Part shown: piece by piece, positions 24,851 to 35,060 of the stretch
How positions within the stretch are numbered: position 1 is the stretch's first letter
Layout: each line of letters starts with the position of its first letter
Assembly (NCBI GenBank): GCA_017471185.1
Contig: JAFUVZ010000046.1
Location: 28,758 to 92,757 of the forward strand
DNA: 64,000 nt
Reading direction: 5' to 3'
From: Bacteroidaceae bacterium
GTDB taxonomy: Bacteria > Bacteroidota > Bacteroidia > Bacteroidales > Bacteroidaceae
Notes under the pieces: generated by a model
Seen by the model: only the letters and a program-made list of their open reading frames with translations
The model's database searches: none
Told to the model about the DNA's origin: nothing
Made by a program: the position numbers and the translations under genes

Positions 24851-26845
24851 CTAATCTTTCTCCTGCACTAAACCGCTGCGGAAGGCGACGAGCAGTTTCT
24901 GTAAGTCGTTGATCTGCTCACGTATCTCCCTGCCCTTGTCTGTATCCTTCACCATCATACGACGACGAGTATAATCTACCAGGAAGATAGTGGACTTGAT
25001 GTCAAGTCCTTCCTTGATGGCCTTCTCGCGGCTCTCAAAAGGTTCGTGCTGCACTAACTGGAAGCCATGACTATGATAAACCAGCGTATAGCCTGCAATG
25101 CCCGTAGTAGGTTGGTAAGCCTTGGAGAATCCGCCGTCGATGACCAACAGTTTTCCATCAGCCTTCACAGGTTTTTCGCCCTTGATGGTACGCACAGGCA
25201 CGTGACCATTGATGATATGGGAATGAGTATCCGGCTCAATGCCGAACTCACGCAAGATGTTGTCGCACACCTCAGCCTGGTCACGCAACACGTAATAATT
25301 ACCCTTTTCCTCCTTATGAGTCTCCTTATCCGCCACGAAATAACGTTCAAACGTAGCCATCTTGCTCTTATCGAACGTCGGGGTATCAGGACCACACCAC
25401 AAATACCACACATAATCCATCGCATTGCGCTTGCGCTCTTTATCATGATATTCGTAATACGCGCTTCGCAACATCCTGTCTGCCTTCTGCAGGAGGTTCT
25501 TGCCCCAATATTCCTTCTGCCCTATGCGTACATGCTTGAAGCTACCGTCAGCATTCAAAGGAATGGAAGCGTGGAAGAGCAGGTTGCTGTTAGTCACCAG
25601 ATACATGCTGCCGTTGGAGAACAGACAGTGCATATGCTTACGCAGTTTCTCGCTGTTAAGGAAAGAAGCATGGATTTTATCCATGATATCCCGTTCCTCG
25701 TCAGTCAGTCTGTACGGATCGGCAGGATCAACTGTCGGCATATAGCTGTCAAGCATATCATAGTCAATCTCCCCTATCCTTACAGTGCCTTTGGCAAAAT
25801 CAATCTTATCCAGCAGCAGTCGGTCCTCCATCTGGTATTCGGGATGGCGGTGTATGATCTCAGCCTCCATCTTAAACTGAATGATGGTGATGGCCTTGTG
25901 CATCTGGGCAATCAGCCGCCGTGTCTTCTCATCAGGCTGATTTCCAGAAAACTCACTGATATTCGGCCAGAAACGCTCGCATGGATCATCCTTATAGGTG
26001 TCCATCGCGAAAGTGGCCAATGGAAGCAGATTGATGCCATATCCGTCTTCCAGCGTAGAAAGATTGGCATACCTCATGCACATTCTGATCACATTGGCTA
26101 TGCAAGCCATATTGCCAGAAGCGGCACCCATCCAAAGTACGTCATGATTGCCCCATTGGATATCGAAATTATGATAGTCGCACAGCGTATCCATGATGAT
26201 ATGGGCACCGGTCCCTCTGTCAAAGATATCGCCCACGATGTGCAAGGAATCAATGCAAAGGCGCTGTATCAGGTTACACATCGCCACGATGAAGGCATCG
26301 GCCCTGTTGGTGGAGATGATGGTACTGATAATCACAGCCAGATAGGCCTCTTTATTGTGGTCATCGCTTGACTCATGCAGCAATTCCTGGATGATGTATT
26401 CAAAGTCCTTCGGCAAGGCCTTACGAACCTTAGAGCGGGTATATTTGGAAGACACATTCTGACAGACTCTAACCAAGCGGTTGAGGGTAATGCGATACCA
26501 GTCATCCATATCAGACTCTTGTTTCTTGATCAGCCTCAGTTTCTCCTCAGGGTAATAGATGAGCGTACAGAGGTCTTTCATCTCCTGATCTCTCAAGGAA
26601 TGTGCGAAAATCTCATTCACCTTTCTCTTGACAGTGCCTGAAGCGTTCTTCAGCACATGCTGGAAAGCCTCGTATTCACCGTGAACATCACTGAGAAAGT
26701 GTTCTGTACCTTTTGGCAGGTTAAGGATAGCCTCCAGATTAATGATTTCAGAGCTGGCCGCAGCAATTGTAGGGAAAGAACGGGCGAGCAACTGCATGTA
26801 TCTTACATCGCCAACAATCTCTTCTGGGGTTAAATTGTCTGTCAT
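24851..26845 (-). CDS. fbp: Fructose-1,6-bisphosphatase class III
   Basis: A 664-aa cytoplasmic metallophosphatase of gluconeogenesis. The calcineurin-type motifs are in order: FLSDVHGEYEAF (about 50-61), HIVGDIFDRGTGAH, and QWGNHDVLWMGA. The length is normal for class III (Bacillus Fbp type), which is unrelated to E. coli Fbp. Single gene, no operon partner. Confidence 0.95.
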   Translation of the reverse strand: MTDNLTPEEIVGDVRYMQLLARSFPTIAAASSEIINLEAILNLPKGTEHFLSDVHGEYEAFQHVLKNASGTVKRKVNEIFAHSLRDQEMKDLCTLIYYPEEKLRLIKKQESDMDDWYRITLNRLVRVCQNVSSKYTRSKVRKALPKDFEYIIQELLHESSDDHNKEAYLAVIISTIISTNRADAFIVAMCNLIQRLCIDSLHIVGDIFDRGTGAHIIMDTLCDYHNFDIQWGNHDVLWMGAASGNMACIANVIRMCMRYANLSTLEDGYGINLLPLATFAMDTYKDDPCERFWPNISEFSGNQPDEKTRRLIAQMHKAITIIQFKMEAEIIHRHPEYQMEDRLLLDKIDFAKGTVRIGEIDYDMLDSYMPTVDPADPYRLTDEERDIMDKIHASFLNSEKLRKHMHCLFSNGSMYLVTNSNLLFHASIPLNADGSFKHVRIGQKEYWGKNLLQKADRMLRSAYYEYHDKERKRNAMDYVWYLWCGPDTPTFDKSKMATFERYFVADKETHKEEKGNYYVLRDQAEVCDNILREFGIEPDTHSHIINGHVPVRTIKGEKPVKADGKLLVIDGGFSKAYQPTTGIAGYTLVYHSHGFQLVQHEPFESREKAIKEGLDIKSTIFLVDYTRRRMMVKDTDKGREIREQINDLQKLLVAFRSGLVQEKD

Positions 26846-26874
26846 GAGTCAAGTCTTTAAACGTTAGCCATATA

Positions 26875-26916
26875 ATAAAAAAAGCCAACTATCGAAAAGA
26901 TAATCAGCTTTCAAAG
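26875..26916 (-). terminator. Terminator after the tRNA pair
   Basis: On the minus strand AAAGC-TG-ATTATC pairs with GATAGT-TG-GCTTT and is followed by seven T. It lies 4 bp after the tRNA-Glu gene. Confidence 0.7.
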
Positions 26917-26919
26917 TTG

Positions 26920-26991
26920 TAGTGGAGCGGGGATTCGAACCCCGATTACATGCGTGAGAGGCATGTGTCCTAGCCCTTAGACGATTCCACC
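26920..26991 (-). tRNA. tRNA-Glu (CTC)
   Basis: Cloverleaf read on the minus strand. The D-arm region is CGTCTAAGGGCTAGGAC. The anticodon stem CATGC/GCATG has loop CTCTCAC with anticodon CTC. The T arm is CGGGG-TTCGAAT-CCCCG. The acceptor stem GGTGGAA/CTCCACT is imperfect at its ends. No encoded CCA. Confidence 0.9.
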
Positions 26992-26997
26992 ATTCTG

Positions 26998-27070
26998 TAC
27001 ACCCTCAGGGGCTCGAACCCTGGACACCCTGATTAAGAGTCAGGTGCTCTACCAACTGAGCTAAGGGTGC
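26998..27070 (-). tRNA. tRNA-Lys (CTT)
   Basis: Acceptor stem GCACCCT/AGGGTGT, D arm AGCTCAGTTGGTAGAGC, anticodon stem CCTGA/TCAGG with loop CTCTTAA (anticodon CTT), T arm CCAGG-GTTCGAGC-CCCTG. Lies 6 bp upstream of tRNA-Glu and is presumably co-transcribed with it. Confidence 0.95.
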
Positions 27071-27160
27071 ATCGTTCTTAATTGCGGTTGCAAAGGTAGG
27101 AGTTTTTTTGGTATCTGCAAAACTTTCTTGAAGTTTTTTTCATACTAAATGTAAAAAAGA

Positions 27161-27964
27161 TTATTCGAACGTATAGAGCTCACTGGGAGCCGAACGCTTC
27201 AAGGCGCACAGCTCCACATCTTTACCTACCACAATACCAGCCTCTTTCAAACGAAGTTCAACAGTTTTATAAGCGAGTTCCGGATGATTGTTGTCTTTAC
27301 TCAAGTGGCAAAGCCAGATGTTGTGAAGACGAGGTGACCAATGCGTAGCCAGAAACTCTGCAGTATCCGAATTACACATGTGACCAGTATGACTGGCAAT
27401 GCGTTCTTTTAAATAAGGCGGGTACGGGCCCATCTTCAGCATCTCAGCATCATAATTAGCCTCAATGACTAAATAGTTGGCGCGAAGTATATATTTCTTT
27501 ACCGTCTCGGTAATCTCCCCAAGGTCGGTGATGAAACAGAAGGTCTTGCCATCAGCTTCAACACAGTAGCCCACATTGTCGGTACCGTCATGAGGCACTT
27601 CGAATGACTCAATCGTAAAATCCCGGAACTTCAAAGGCTGGTATTTCTCCAGTTGTTTAGCACTGATTCCAAGTTTCTGAGTCATACAATAACTCTTGTT
27701 TATGCCCACATGAGTCTTGGCGGTAGCATATATGGGCAGGAAGAGATTCTCGCCCAGCACACCTACCGATTTTATATGGTCAGCATGGTCATGGGTAACG
27801 AAAACGGCCAGAATAGATTCCATAGGAATGCCAACATCCTTAAGCCTTTTCTTGATTGTCCTCACACCAATGCCCGCATCAATCAATATACCATAACCCT
27901 CGCCACCGAGATAATAACAATTACCGCTACTACCGCTGGCAAGGCTCATAAATCTTATCTTCAT
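27161..27964 (-). CDS. MBL-fold metallo-hydrolase, YycJ/WalJ type
   Basis: A 267-aa metallo-beta-lactamase-fold protein. The metal motif THDHADH is at about residues 57-63, preceded by SLASGSSGNCYY and ILIDAGIG, which are the YycJ/WalJ hallmarks. Later metal ligands lie in DLGEITE and WLCHLSKDNNHPE. The family is thought to be a 5'-exonuclease-like DNA repair factor, but its role in Bacteroidetes is not settled. The start at 27964 (MKIRFMSLASG) is preferred over a TTG further upstream. Confidence 0.85.
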   Translation of the reverse strand: MKIRFMSLASGSSGNCYYLGGEGYGILIDAGIGVRTIKKRLKDVGIPMESILAVFVTHDHADHIKSVGVLGENLFLPIYATAKTHVGINKSYCMTQKLGISAKQLEKYQPLKFRDFTIESFEVPHDGTDNVGYCVEADGKTFCFITDLGEITETVKKYILRANYLVIEANYDAEMLKMGPYPPYLKERIASHTGHMCNSDTAEFLATHWSPRLHNIWLCHLSKDNNHPELAYKTVELRLKEAGIVVGKDVELCALKRSAPSELYTFE

Positions 27965-28342
27965 GGTTATAATTTTCAATTATCACGCAAAGATAATACA
28001 AAGCAACGGGAAAGACAAGAAAAAAGCAGGTATCTTCACAAAGGAAAACACCCGCCATATAGGAAGCCGCATTGAACTATTGATAAAGATGAAACTCCGA
28101 ATGACATGATTTGAGTGCCCGACCCCTTTGTAATCCACCGACTCAAAGTTACCCCGAAGGGCGTGGCCCGCCATTGGAGTCTGGAGCTTGCCTCGGTATT
28201 TCTTTAATAATTGATGAGTTTCCCGATCGCATCAATGCGGCTATTCACTCATTTTCTGTTTACAAATATAATGCATTCTTAAATATTATGCAAGCGAACT
28301 GGAAAAAAAATCACAAAAAGGGCCAAAAGGCAGATACTGACG
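27965..28342. other. Gene-free stretch upstream of the MBL gene
   Basis: Contains a -7 box for the MBL gene (minus strand TATCTTTG, 27988-27995). It also has a stem-loop TTTGAGT...ACTCAAA (about 28111-28148) next to GC-rich DNA (GGGCGTGGCCCGCC). Two overlapping ORFs of 63 and 91 codons look spurious: they have no family resemblance, and one spans the promoter. Confidence 0.5.
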
Positions 28343-28371
28343 AAAAAAGGCAAGCCTTTTCAGCTTGCCTT
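28343..28371 (-). terminator. Terminator of the thrS-infC-rpmI-rplT cluster
   Basis: Perfect stem AAGGCAAGC/GCTTGCCTT with a 7-nt loop. On the minus strand it is followed by a T-run (CTTTTTTCG). It lies 26 bp beyond the rplT stop. Confidence 0.9.
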
Positions 28372-28396
28372 GCCAACCCAATATAAGTGCAGCTGG

Positions 28397-28747
28397 TTAA
28401 GCTGCCTTTGCCTTAGCTACGATAGCCTTGAATGCCTCAGGATGGTTAACGGCTAAGTCAGCCAACACCTTGCGGTTAATCTCGATACCAGCCTTATGCA
28501 AAGCACCCATCAGTTTAGAATAAGACAGACCCTCCAGACGAGCGGCAGCGTTAATACGCTGAATCCACAGGGCACGGAAATTACGCTTATTCGCCTTACG
28601 GTCGCGGAACGCATACAGCAGACCCTTCTCCCAAGTATTCTTGGCAACGGTCCACACATTCTTTCTTGCACCAAAGTAACCTCTGGTTAACTTCAAAATT
28701 TTCTTTCTCTTTGCTCTGGAAGCAACATGATTTACTGATCTTGGCAT
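28397..28747 (-). CDS. rplT: 50S ribosomal protein L20
   Basis: A 116-aa basic protein beginning [16 protein letters not shown] with [16 protein letters not shown] and the C-terminal [16 protein letters not shown], all standard L20. The ATG at 28747 gives the family's normal start; the longer frame starts with TTG. Binds 23S rRNA early in 50S assembly. Last gene of the cluster, followed by a strong terminator. Confidence 0.97.
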   Translation of the reverse strand: MPRSVNHVASRAKRKKILKLTRGYFGARKNVWTVAKNTWEKGLLYAFRDRKANKRNFRALWIQRINAAARLEGLSYSKLMGALHKAGIEINRKVLADLAVNHPEAFKAIVAKAKAA

Positions 28748-28838
28748 AGTTTTTTGTTTTTTGAATGTTAGCGCCACAGCCTTCGCTATGGTCTTTACGG
28801 CTAATGCATTCGGTTAATAACTTGTTTTTCTTGCATGA

Positions 28839-29036
28839 TTATCTGATGGCCAGAAGTTCCTTTACCTGACGAACGTTCGTTGGGTCGAGGATAGTTGAGT
28901 AACACAAGTTTCTCTTCTGCTTCTTAGTCTTCTTAGTCAGAATGTGACTGTGATAAGCATGCTGTCTCTTAATTTTACCTGTTCCGGTAAGAACGAATCT
29001 TTTTTTAGAACCGGAGTTAGTCTTGATTTTTGGCAT
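28839..29036 (-). CDS. rpmI: 50S ribosomal protein L35
   Basis: A 65-aa basic protein (MPKIKTNSGSKKRFVLTGTG at the start, then a KKTKKQKR stretch), normal length for L35. It lies between infC and rplT, the conserved order across bacteria. Confidence 0.97.
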   Translation of the reverse strand: MPKIKTNSGSKKRFVLTGTGKIKRQHAYHSHILTKKTKKQKRNLCYSTILDPTNVRQVKELLAIR

Positions 29037-29090
29037 CTTACTTTTAAAATTATTAAATTAATATATATGGTAACGCACTATACCCTGGCG

Positions 29091-29714
29091 TCACTCATTT
29101 CCTTTTTGATCTGAAGCAGCCTGCGCAACGGGCTTTTGAGGCTTTGGCTGCGCATTTTTCGCTTCAGCGTTCTTCTGCGCCGGCTTCTTGATGATTTCTT
29201 TCTTCGGAGCCAGAACTATCGTCATTTTCTTCTTCTCCAATACAGGCATCATCTCTACCTTAGCATATTCTTCAAGATCATTGGCAAAACGCAGCAGCAG
29301 CACTTCACCCTGCTCCTTGAAGAGGATGGAGCGTCCTTTGAAATATACATAGGCACGTACCTTGTTTCCGTCTTTTAAGAACGATATGGCATGATTCTTC
29401 TTAAAATTGAAATCATGGTCATCAGTCTGAGGCCCGAAACGGATTTCCTTCACTTCGGTCTTCACCTGCTTAGCCTTCATCTCCTTCTGACGCTTCTTTA
29501 ACTGGTAAAGAAACTTAGAATACTCTATCACACGGCAGACAGGAGGCTGAGCGTTTGGAGAAATCTCCACTAAATCTGCTTCATGCTCTTCAGCAATTTT
29601 CAAAGCTTGAGCTATGGGGTACACCTTTGACTCAACATTGTCACCAACGATGCGAACTTCCTTAGCTCTGATTTGTCCATTCACCCGATATTGATCTTTG
29701 TTATCGTCTTTCAT
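29091..29714 (-). CDS. infC: Translation initiation factor IF-3
   Basis: A 207-aa protein. The N-terminal domain ([18 protein letters not shown]) is joined by a Lys-rich linker to the C-terminal domain ([29 protein letters not shown]-type RNA-binding segment). A tail rich in Ala, Pro, Gln and Lys follows residue 175, as in other Bacteroidetes. The start is an ordinary ATG rather than the AUU used in E. coli for autoregulation. Confidence 0.96.
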   Translation of the reverse strand: MKDDNKDQYRVNGQIRAKEVRIVGDNVESKVYPIAQALKIAEEHEADLVEISPNAQPPVCRVIEYSKFLYQLKKRQKEMKAKQVKTEVKEIRFGPQTDDHDFNFKKNHAISFLKDGNKVRAYVYFKGRSILFKEQGEVLLLRFANDLEEYAKVEMMPVLEKKKMTIVLAPKKEIIKKPAQKNAEAKNAQPKPQKPVAQAASDQKGNE

Positions 29715-29825
29715 TCAATAATGTCTTCTGTTTCTAAATTGTGATACTAATTATTTTTATTCTTTACCGTTAATTAATTACGCCATACAGGCCACATATC
29801 CATACTGGCAAATTGCGGCGCAAAG

Positions 29826-31772
29826 TTACCACTTATTTATCATATTTTGAACTTCTTCGCTGATTTTTTTAGCAAAATCTTCAAATTTAACGGTTCCTTG
29901 GTCTCCCGCACCCTGCTTACGAACAGAAACCTCACCATTTTCAGCCTCTTTTTCGCCCACAATCAGCATATAAGGGATACGCTTCAACTCATTGTCACGG
30001 ATCTTACGTCCAATCTTCTCGTTGCGGTCATCCACCAAAGCGCGAATATCATAACGCTTCAGATATTTCTGTACTTCAACAGCATAGTCATTGAACTTCT
30101 CACTGATTGGCAGGATAGCTACCTGATCTGGCGTGAGCCACAACGGGAACTTCCCGGCTGTGTGCTCGATTAGTACAGCCACGAAACGTTCCATTGAACC
30201 GAAAGGTGCACGATGAATCATAACAGGACGATGCTTGAGGTTATCTGAACCAGTATATTCAAGCTCAAAACGTTCAGGCAGGTTATAGTCAACCTGAATA
30301 GTTCCGAGCTGCCAACGGCGGCCAATGGCATCTTTCACCATGAAGTCCAGCTTAGGTCCATAGAAAGCAGCCTCACCATATTCAATCTTTGCCGTCAGAC
30401 CTTTCTCCTGACAAGCTTCCACGATAGCCTGTTCCGCACGTTCCCAGTTTTCGTCAGAGCCTATGTACTTCTCATGGTCATTAGGATCACGCAAAGAAAT
30501 CTGAGCCTCAAAGTTCTGGAAGTCCATAGACTTAAACACGATAGAAATAATATCCATCACGCGGAGAAACTCATCCTTAACCTGATCTGGACGGCAGAAA
30601 ATATGGGCATCATCCTGCGTGAAACTACGTACGCGGGTTAATCCATGAAGTTCACCGCTCTGCTCATAACGGCATACAGTACCAAACTCGGCTATACGCA
30701 AAGGCAGATCCTTATATGAGCGAGGAGAGTTTCTATAAATCATGCAGTGATGAGGACAGTTCATCGGTTTCAGGAAGTATTCCTCGCCCTCTTCAGGAGT
30801 ATGGATAGGCTGGAATGAATCCTTGCCATAGTGAGCATAGTGACCAGAAGTAATATACAGCAGCTTGTTACCGATAGGCGGAGTGATCACCTCCTGGTAA
30901 TCATAACGGGACTGTATGCGGCGAAGGAATTCCTGGAGTCTCAGACGCAAGGCGGCACCTTTAGGAAGCCACATAGGCAGACCTTTGCCTACCGTCTCTG
31001 AGAACATAAACAGATCCATCTCTTTGCCAATCTTCCTATGGTCGCGCTTCTTTGCCTCTTCCAGCATCACGAGATATTCATCCAGCAGTTTTTTCTTTGG
31101 GAAAGAAATACCATAGATTCGGGTCATCTGCTCACGGTTTGCATCACCACGCCAGAAAGCAGCGGAGACACTCGTCAGTTTGATGGCCTTTATCGCGCCT
31201 GTGTTCATCAAGTGAGGGCCACGGCAGAGGTCAGTAAACGAGCCTTGAGTATATGTTGAAATGGTTCCGTCTTCGAGATCCTGTTCAATATGTTCGCACT
31301 TATAGGTCTGACCGTCAGCCTTGAACTGTACCAATGCGTCAGCCTTTGAAACCTCACGACGCACCAGCTGTTCCTTCTTGGCGGCGAGTTCCTGCATTTT
31401 CTTCTCGATAGCAGGAAGGTCACCTTCTTTGATAACTACACCGTCAGCGGGCATCACATCATAGAAGAATCCGTTTTCTATAGCAGGTCCGAAGCCAAAC
31501 TGGATGCCGGGATAAAGCTCTTTTAACGCTTCTGCCAGCAAGTGGGCGCTGGTATGCCAGAAAGTATGCTTGCCTTCCTCATCATCCCATTTGTAAAGTA
31601 CCACTTTAGCATCCTCATTGATAGGACGGCTCAAGTCATAAGTCTCACCATTCACGCCACAAGACAAAACTTCTTGTGCCAACCGAGAGCTTATGCTCTC
31701 TGCAATCTGCAAACCGGTAACTCCGTTTTCATATTCTCGAACAGAGCCATCGGGAAATGTAATCTTTACCAT
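29826..31772 (-). CDS. thrS: Threonine-tRNA ligase
   Basis: A 648-aa class II synthetase with the full domain set: N-terminal TGS domain (1-62), the editing/SAD domain with [11 protein letters not shown] (about 72-82), catalytic core with motif 2 [20 protein letters not shown], motif 3 [11 protein letters not shown], and the C-terminal anticodon domain ([15 protein letters not shown]). The length is standard. It opens the thrS-infC-rpmI-rplT cluster. Confidence 0.97.
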   Translation of the reverse strand: MVKITFPDGSVREYENGVTGLQIAESISSRLAQEVLSCGVNGETYDLSRPINEDAKVVLYKWDDEEGKHTFWHTSAHLLAEALKELYPGIQFGFGPAIENGFFYDVMPADGVVIKEGDLPAIEKKMQELAAKKEQLVRREVSKADALVQFKADGQTYKCEHIEQDLEDGTISTYTQGSFTDLCRGPHLMNTGAIKAIKLTSVSAAFWRGDANREQMTRIYGISFPKKKLLDEYLVMLEEAKKRDHRKIGKEMDLFMFSETVGKGLPMWLPKGAALRLRLQEFLRRIQSRYDYQEVITPPIGNKLLYITSGHYAHYGKDSFQPIHTPEEGEEYFLKPMNCPHHCMIYRNSPRSYKDLPLRIAEFGTVCRYEQSGELHGLTRVRSFTQDDAHIFCRPDQVKDEFLRVMDIISIVFKSMDFQNFEAQISLRDPNDHEKYIGSDENWERAEQAIVEACQEKGLTAKIEYGEAAFYGPKLDFMVKDAIGRRWQLGTIQVDYNLPERFELEYTGSDNLKHRPVMIHRAPFGSMERFVAVLIEHTAGKFPLWLTPDQVAILPISEKFNDYAVEVQKYLKRYDIRALVDDRNEKIGRKIRDNELKRIPYMLIVGEKEAENGEVSVRKQGAGDQGTVKFEDFAKKISEEVQNMINKW

Positions 31773-31899
31773 ATTTCTGTTTTCGTATTATTCAAAAGTT
31801 TTTCAATTTGCAAAGTTAGTGAAATCTTTTATAAGAAAAATCTTTTATGATTAAAAATATCTTGTTCAAGGTGATTTATATCTCATTCTTGCCAGCACA

Positions 31900-33936
31900 T
31901 CACTCAGTGAAGCGTTTAATGACATTATAGGCGGAAGCGATACCCAGTTCACCGGCCTTGCTCAAGTCTTCAATTCCCTGCCGGTTGTTTCCCAGGAAGA
32001 TGTTCGTCAGTCCTCTGTTATAGTAAGCTTCAGCGAAATCTGGTTTCATACCGATAGCCTTGTCATAATCACTGATGGCAGAGCGGTATTCTTTAAGCTG
32101 GGTAAGCAGGCATGCACGGTTATAATAGCCATAGACAAAGTCGGGAGCCAGCTCCACCACTTTATCTAAATCCCTGCGAACCAGATTATAGTCAAGGCTC
32201 TCCATTCTGTCAATCCTCAAGCCACCAGTCATCGGGGCATTCTGTTGAGCCTCATTCTCTGCAGATTCATATTCAAATTGTTTGAATCTTACCAACGCTC
32301 TCATAAAATAGGCAGGAAAGAAAGAGTCATCAGCTAATATGCTCTGGGTGAAATCATCTATGGAACTTGAGAAATCCTGCACCAGATAGAAATCCAAGCC
32401 ACGCATAAAACGCCTCAAAGGATCAGATTCATCAGCGACGATATCTGCCGTATGTTGGTCTATCAGAGCGAAATGCAGACGAATCTGATTCTCGTTCAGA
32501 GGTACTTCATTATTCGTTATCAGGAGGTTCTTATAGAAAGTCCTGCTATGGTTAAGCTCCTCTATATAGCGGTAATAATGTAACGTGTGCTTGAGTTCGG
32601 ATGTTCGTTCATAATATGAGAGCACGAACATTCCTTCCGGCTTGATGTTCACATTACGGTCTTGAACCCTACCCCTACTGTCATTGGCGTAAGACCTGGT
32701 AGCTTCATTGTCGTCTGCAATTACCAGCTTGCGATAATTTTCCACATTCTTATCACTGCGTTTACGAGTCATCGTGGCATCATCATCCTGCTGTTCTTCA
32801 GAGGCTCCATCATTACGTGCAGTCTGTGGGTTCGAGTTATTATTGTTAAGTCTGTCTATCTGAGCACGCATGATTGCGAACTCATCTTGTTGTGCACCTC
32901 TAACATCGCCGACCTTCTTCCTTGCCTCAGCACGCTGATAATAGCCAGCCAAGAACTCAGGATAAATATTCAGCACTTTTGTGAAATCGTTGATGGCACC
33001 CCTGTAATCACCAGTCTGAGAACGTAACAAACCCCGGTTGTACGTCGCCATCATATCGTCTGGATCAATATTCAGGACAAAGTCAAAATCCTCTATTGCC
33101 CTATTGTCATCTCCCACCTGTGCGCGAAGCAGTCCTCGGTTATAATGCCCCATGAAATTACCCGGATCAATATCAAGGGCTAAGTCATAGTCACTCATGG
33201 CGCCACGCAGGTTATTCTGATGGAAGCGCGCCAACGCGCGGTTGATATAGTTCCCGGCATTCCTCACACTCAAGCGAATAGCTTCGTCAAAGTCTTCCTC
33301 TGACTCCTTATATTTACCCTGTTGTAGCTTGACTACCGCACGAGCGCTCCACCCATTAGGCTCAAAACGTTCCAGTTCAATCGCCTTATCAAAATCTTTC
33401 AAAGCCTGGACTGTATCTTTCTCATTGAGCAACACCTCTCCACGCATCAAATATGCAGTGGCATAACGTGGCGCGACAGCAAGCAAACTATTCAAATCAT
33501 CTTTAGCCAGTCCATATTCTTTCTGCTGCATGTGGCAGAGGGAAAGATTGTGCCATAACACAACGTTTTCGGGATCTAACCTCAAAGCAGAAGTGTAATC
33601 TTGAATGGCATCGGAGTACTTTTGCTGTCTAATTCTTGCCAATCCTCTAATCTGGTATGCACCCACTACGAAAGGATTTCTATCAATCGCCTGATTACAA
33701 TCGGATTCCGCTCCAACATAATCATCCAAATAGAATTTAGCCATACCTCTATAGAAATAAGGTTCATAAAGGTAGGGTTTGGCACTGATGACCTGATTGA
33801 AATATTGTATAGAAAGAACGTAATCCTCAAAATACAATGCGTTCCGGGCTATAGCCATAACCCTGTCCGTATTGATTTGAGCCTTCATCAAAGCCGGCAC
33901 AAATAATAACAATAATAGTAGTTTGCGTATGTTCAT
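31900..33936 (-). CDS. Secreted TPR-repeat protein
   Basis: A 678-aa protein with a signal peptide (MNIRKLLLLLLFVPALMKAQ). It has about ten TPR units of 34 residues, for example YYNRALA, NPFVVGAYQIRGLARIRQQ and DPDDMMATYNRGLLRSQTGD. A less regular acidic segment (about 370-500) separates the main TPR block from a C-terminal group (FVYGYYNRACLLTQLKEY...). Such proteins serve as envelope scaffolds; the partner is unknown. It follows def closely (8-bp gap), in the ruvX-def-TPR order seen in Bacteroidales. Confidence 0.8.
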   Translation of the reverse strand: MNIRKLLLLLLFVPALMKAQINTDRVMAIARNALYFEDYVLSIQYFNQVISAKPYLYEPYFYRGMAKFYLDDYVGAESDCNQAIDRNPFVVGAYQIRGLARIRQQKYSDAIQDYTSALRLDPENVVLWHNLSLCHMQQKEYGLAKDDLNSLLAVAPRYATAYLMRGEVLLNEKDTVQALKDFDKAIELERFEPNGWSARAVVKLQQGKYKESEEDFDEAIRLSVRNAGNYINRALARFHQNNLRGAMSDYDLALDIDPGNFMGHYNRGLLRAQVGDDNRAIEDFDFVLNIDPDDMMATYNRGLLRSQTGDYRGAINDFTKVLNIYPEFLAGYYQRAEARKKVGDVRGAQQDEFAIMRAQIDRLNNNNSNPQTARNDGASEEQQDDDATMTRKRSDKNVENYRKLVIADDNEATRSYANDSRGRVQDRNVNIKPEGMFVLSYYERTSELKHTLHYYRYIEELNHSRTFYKNLLITNNEVPLNENQIRLHFALIDQHTADIVADESDPLRRFMRGLDFYLVQDFSSSIDDFTQSILADDSFFPAYFMRALVRFKQFEYESAENEAQQNAPMTGGLRIDRMESLDYNLVRRDLDKVVELAPDFVYGYYNRACLLTQLKEYRSAISDYDKAIGMKPDFAEAYYNRGLTNIFLGNNRQGIEDLSKAGELGIASAYNVIKRFTE

Positions 33937-33944
33937 TTTACATT

Positions 33945-34502
33945 TCAAATCTTAACGGCCTTAACCTTATAAGCGCAGCGAACCTTACCTTTGAGCATTG
34001 CACTGAGCTTTCCTCTAATCATCTGCTTGCGCATCATAGAGATATGGTCGATAAACATTTTGCCATCCAGATGGTCAAACTCATGCTGCATTACCCTGGC
34101 AAGATAACCTTCCACAATTTCATCATGCGGCTGCATATCTTCATCCAGATAATGTACATGTATCTTTCCGGCACGTTTAACGTTTTCATGAATGCCTGGA
34201 AGACTAAGACAGCCTTCCTCCATATCCTCCATCTCACCGCTTACCTCGAGAATATGAGGGTTGATAAATGTCTTACGGAAGCCTTTTAACTCAGGGAACT
34301 CATCAGAGAGAACATCCAGGTTGATAACAACTACCCTTATGGGTAAACCAATCTGGGGCGCAGCCAAGCCAACACCCTCTGCGTTATCCATTGTCTCAAA
34401 CATATTTGCTATCAGTTCCTTCAGATTTGGATAGTCTGACTTAATGTCTTCTGCCACTTTCCTCAGAACAGGTTGTCCGTACACATAAATCGGTAAAATC
34501 AT
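33945..34502 (-). CDS. def: Peptide deformylase
   Basis: A 185-aa protein with all three motifs: [10 protein letters not shown] (about 43-52), EEGCLSLPG (about 95-103) and QHEFDHLDG (about 137-145), the Cys and two His of the iron/zinc site. Removes the N-formyl group from new proteins. Confidence 0.97.
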   Translation of the reverse strand: MILPIYVYGQPVLRKVAEDIKSDYPNLKELIANMFETMDNAEGVGLAAPQIGLPIRVVVINLDVLSDEFPELKGFRKTFINPHILEVSGEMEDMEEGCLSLPGIHENVKRAGKIHVHYLDEDMQPHDEIVEGYLARVMQHEFDHLDGKMFIDHISMMRKQMIRGKLSAMLKGKVRCAYKVKAVKI

Positions 34503-34514
34503 ATCTATATCTTT

Positions 34515-34937
34515 TTAACTAAATAATCTCTTATTCTCCATATACGACTGAAGGATGATGGTCGCACTTATCTCATCAACCAACGCCTTGTTCTGTCGTT
34601 CTTTCTTTTTAAGTCCTCCGTCAATCATGGCTTTATGAGCCAGCACTGAGGTAAACCTTTCATCCACATACTCTACAGGTATATCAGGATACTGTTTTAT
34701 AAATTTATTGACGAAAGGCTGAATATTCGCCATATTCTCAGAATACTCATTATTCATTTGTTTTGGCAAACCAATAATCACCCTCTCCACAGGCTCTTTA
34801 GCTATGTATTCCGAAAGGAAAGCCATCAACTGTGAAGTCTGAACAGTAGTCAGGCCATTGGCTATAATCTGCAATGTATCAGTCACGGCAATGCCGGATC
34901 GCTTTCGCCCGTAATCTATAGCAAGTATTCTACCCAT
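34515..34937 (-). CDS. ruvX: Holliday-junction resolvase-like RuvX (YqgF)
   Basis: A 140-aa RNase H-fold protein: ILAIDYGRKRSGIAVTD at the start, VIGLPKQMNN, and YVDERFTSVLA, the family signatures. The family acts in pre-16S rRNA end processing and possibly in recombination. It lies 12 bp before def on the same strand. Confidence 0.94.
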   Translation of the reverse strand: MGRILAIDYGRKRSGIAVTDTLQIIANGLTTVQTSQLMAFLSEYIAKEPVERVIIGLPKQMNNEYSENMANIQPFVNKFIKQYPDIPVEYVDERFTSVLAHKAMIDGGLKKKERQNKALVDEISATIILQSYMENKRLFS

Positions 34938-35003
34938 ATCACTTAATTCTCTGCAAAATTACGAATATTAATTGAATATAGAAGTGAAAAATCCCTATAA
35001 TAT

Positions 35004-35034
35004 AAAAAAAAGGGTATTCGTTTGCGAATACCCT
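35004..35034 (-). terminator. Terminator of the OmpA-like gene
   Basis: Perfect 10-bp stem AGGGTATTCG/CGAATACCCT with a 4-nt loop. On the minus strand it is followed by at least eight T. Confidence 0.92.
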
Positions 35035-35060
35035 TTCCATATTATTCAACAAGTCTTGAA

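Noticed and set aside
28090-28200. tmRNA or similar stable RNA
   Set aside because: GC-rich stem-loops are present, but no tRNA-like domain, tag frame or CCA end could be found.
27983-28386. Two small overlapping ORFs (63 and 91 codons) before the MBL gene
   Set aside because: No family resemblance; one runs through the MBL promoter and the other through the rplT terminator.
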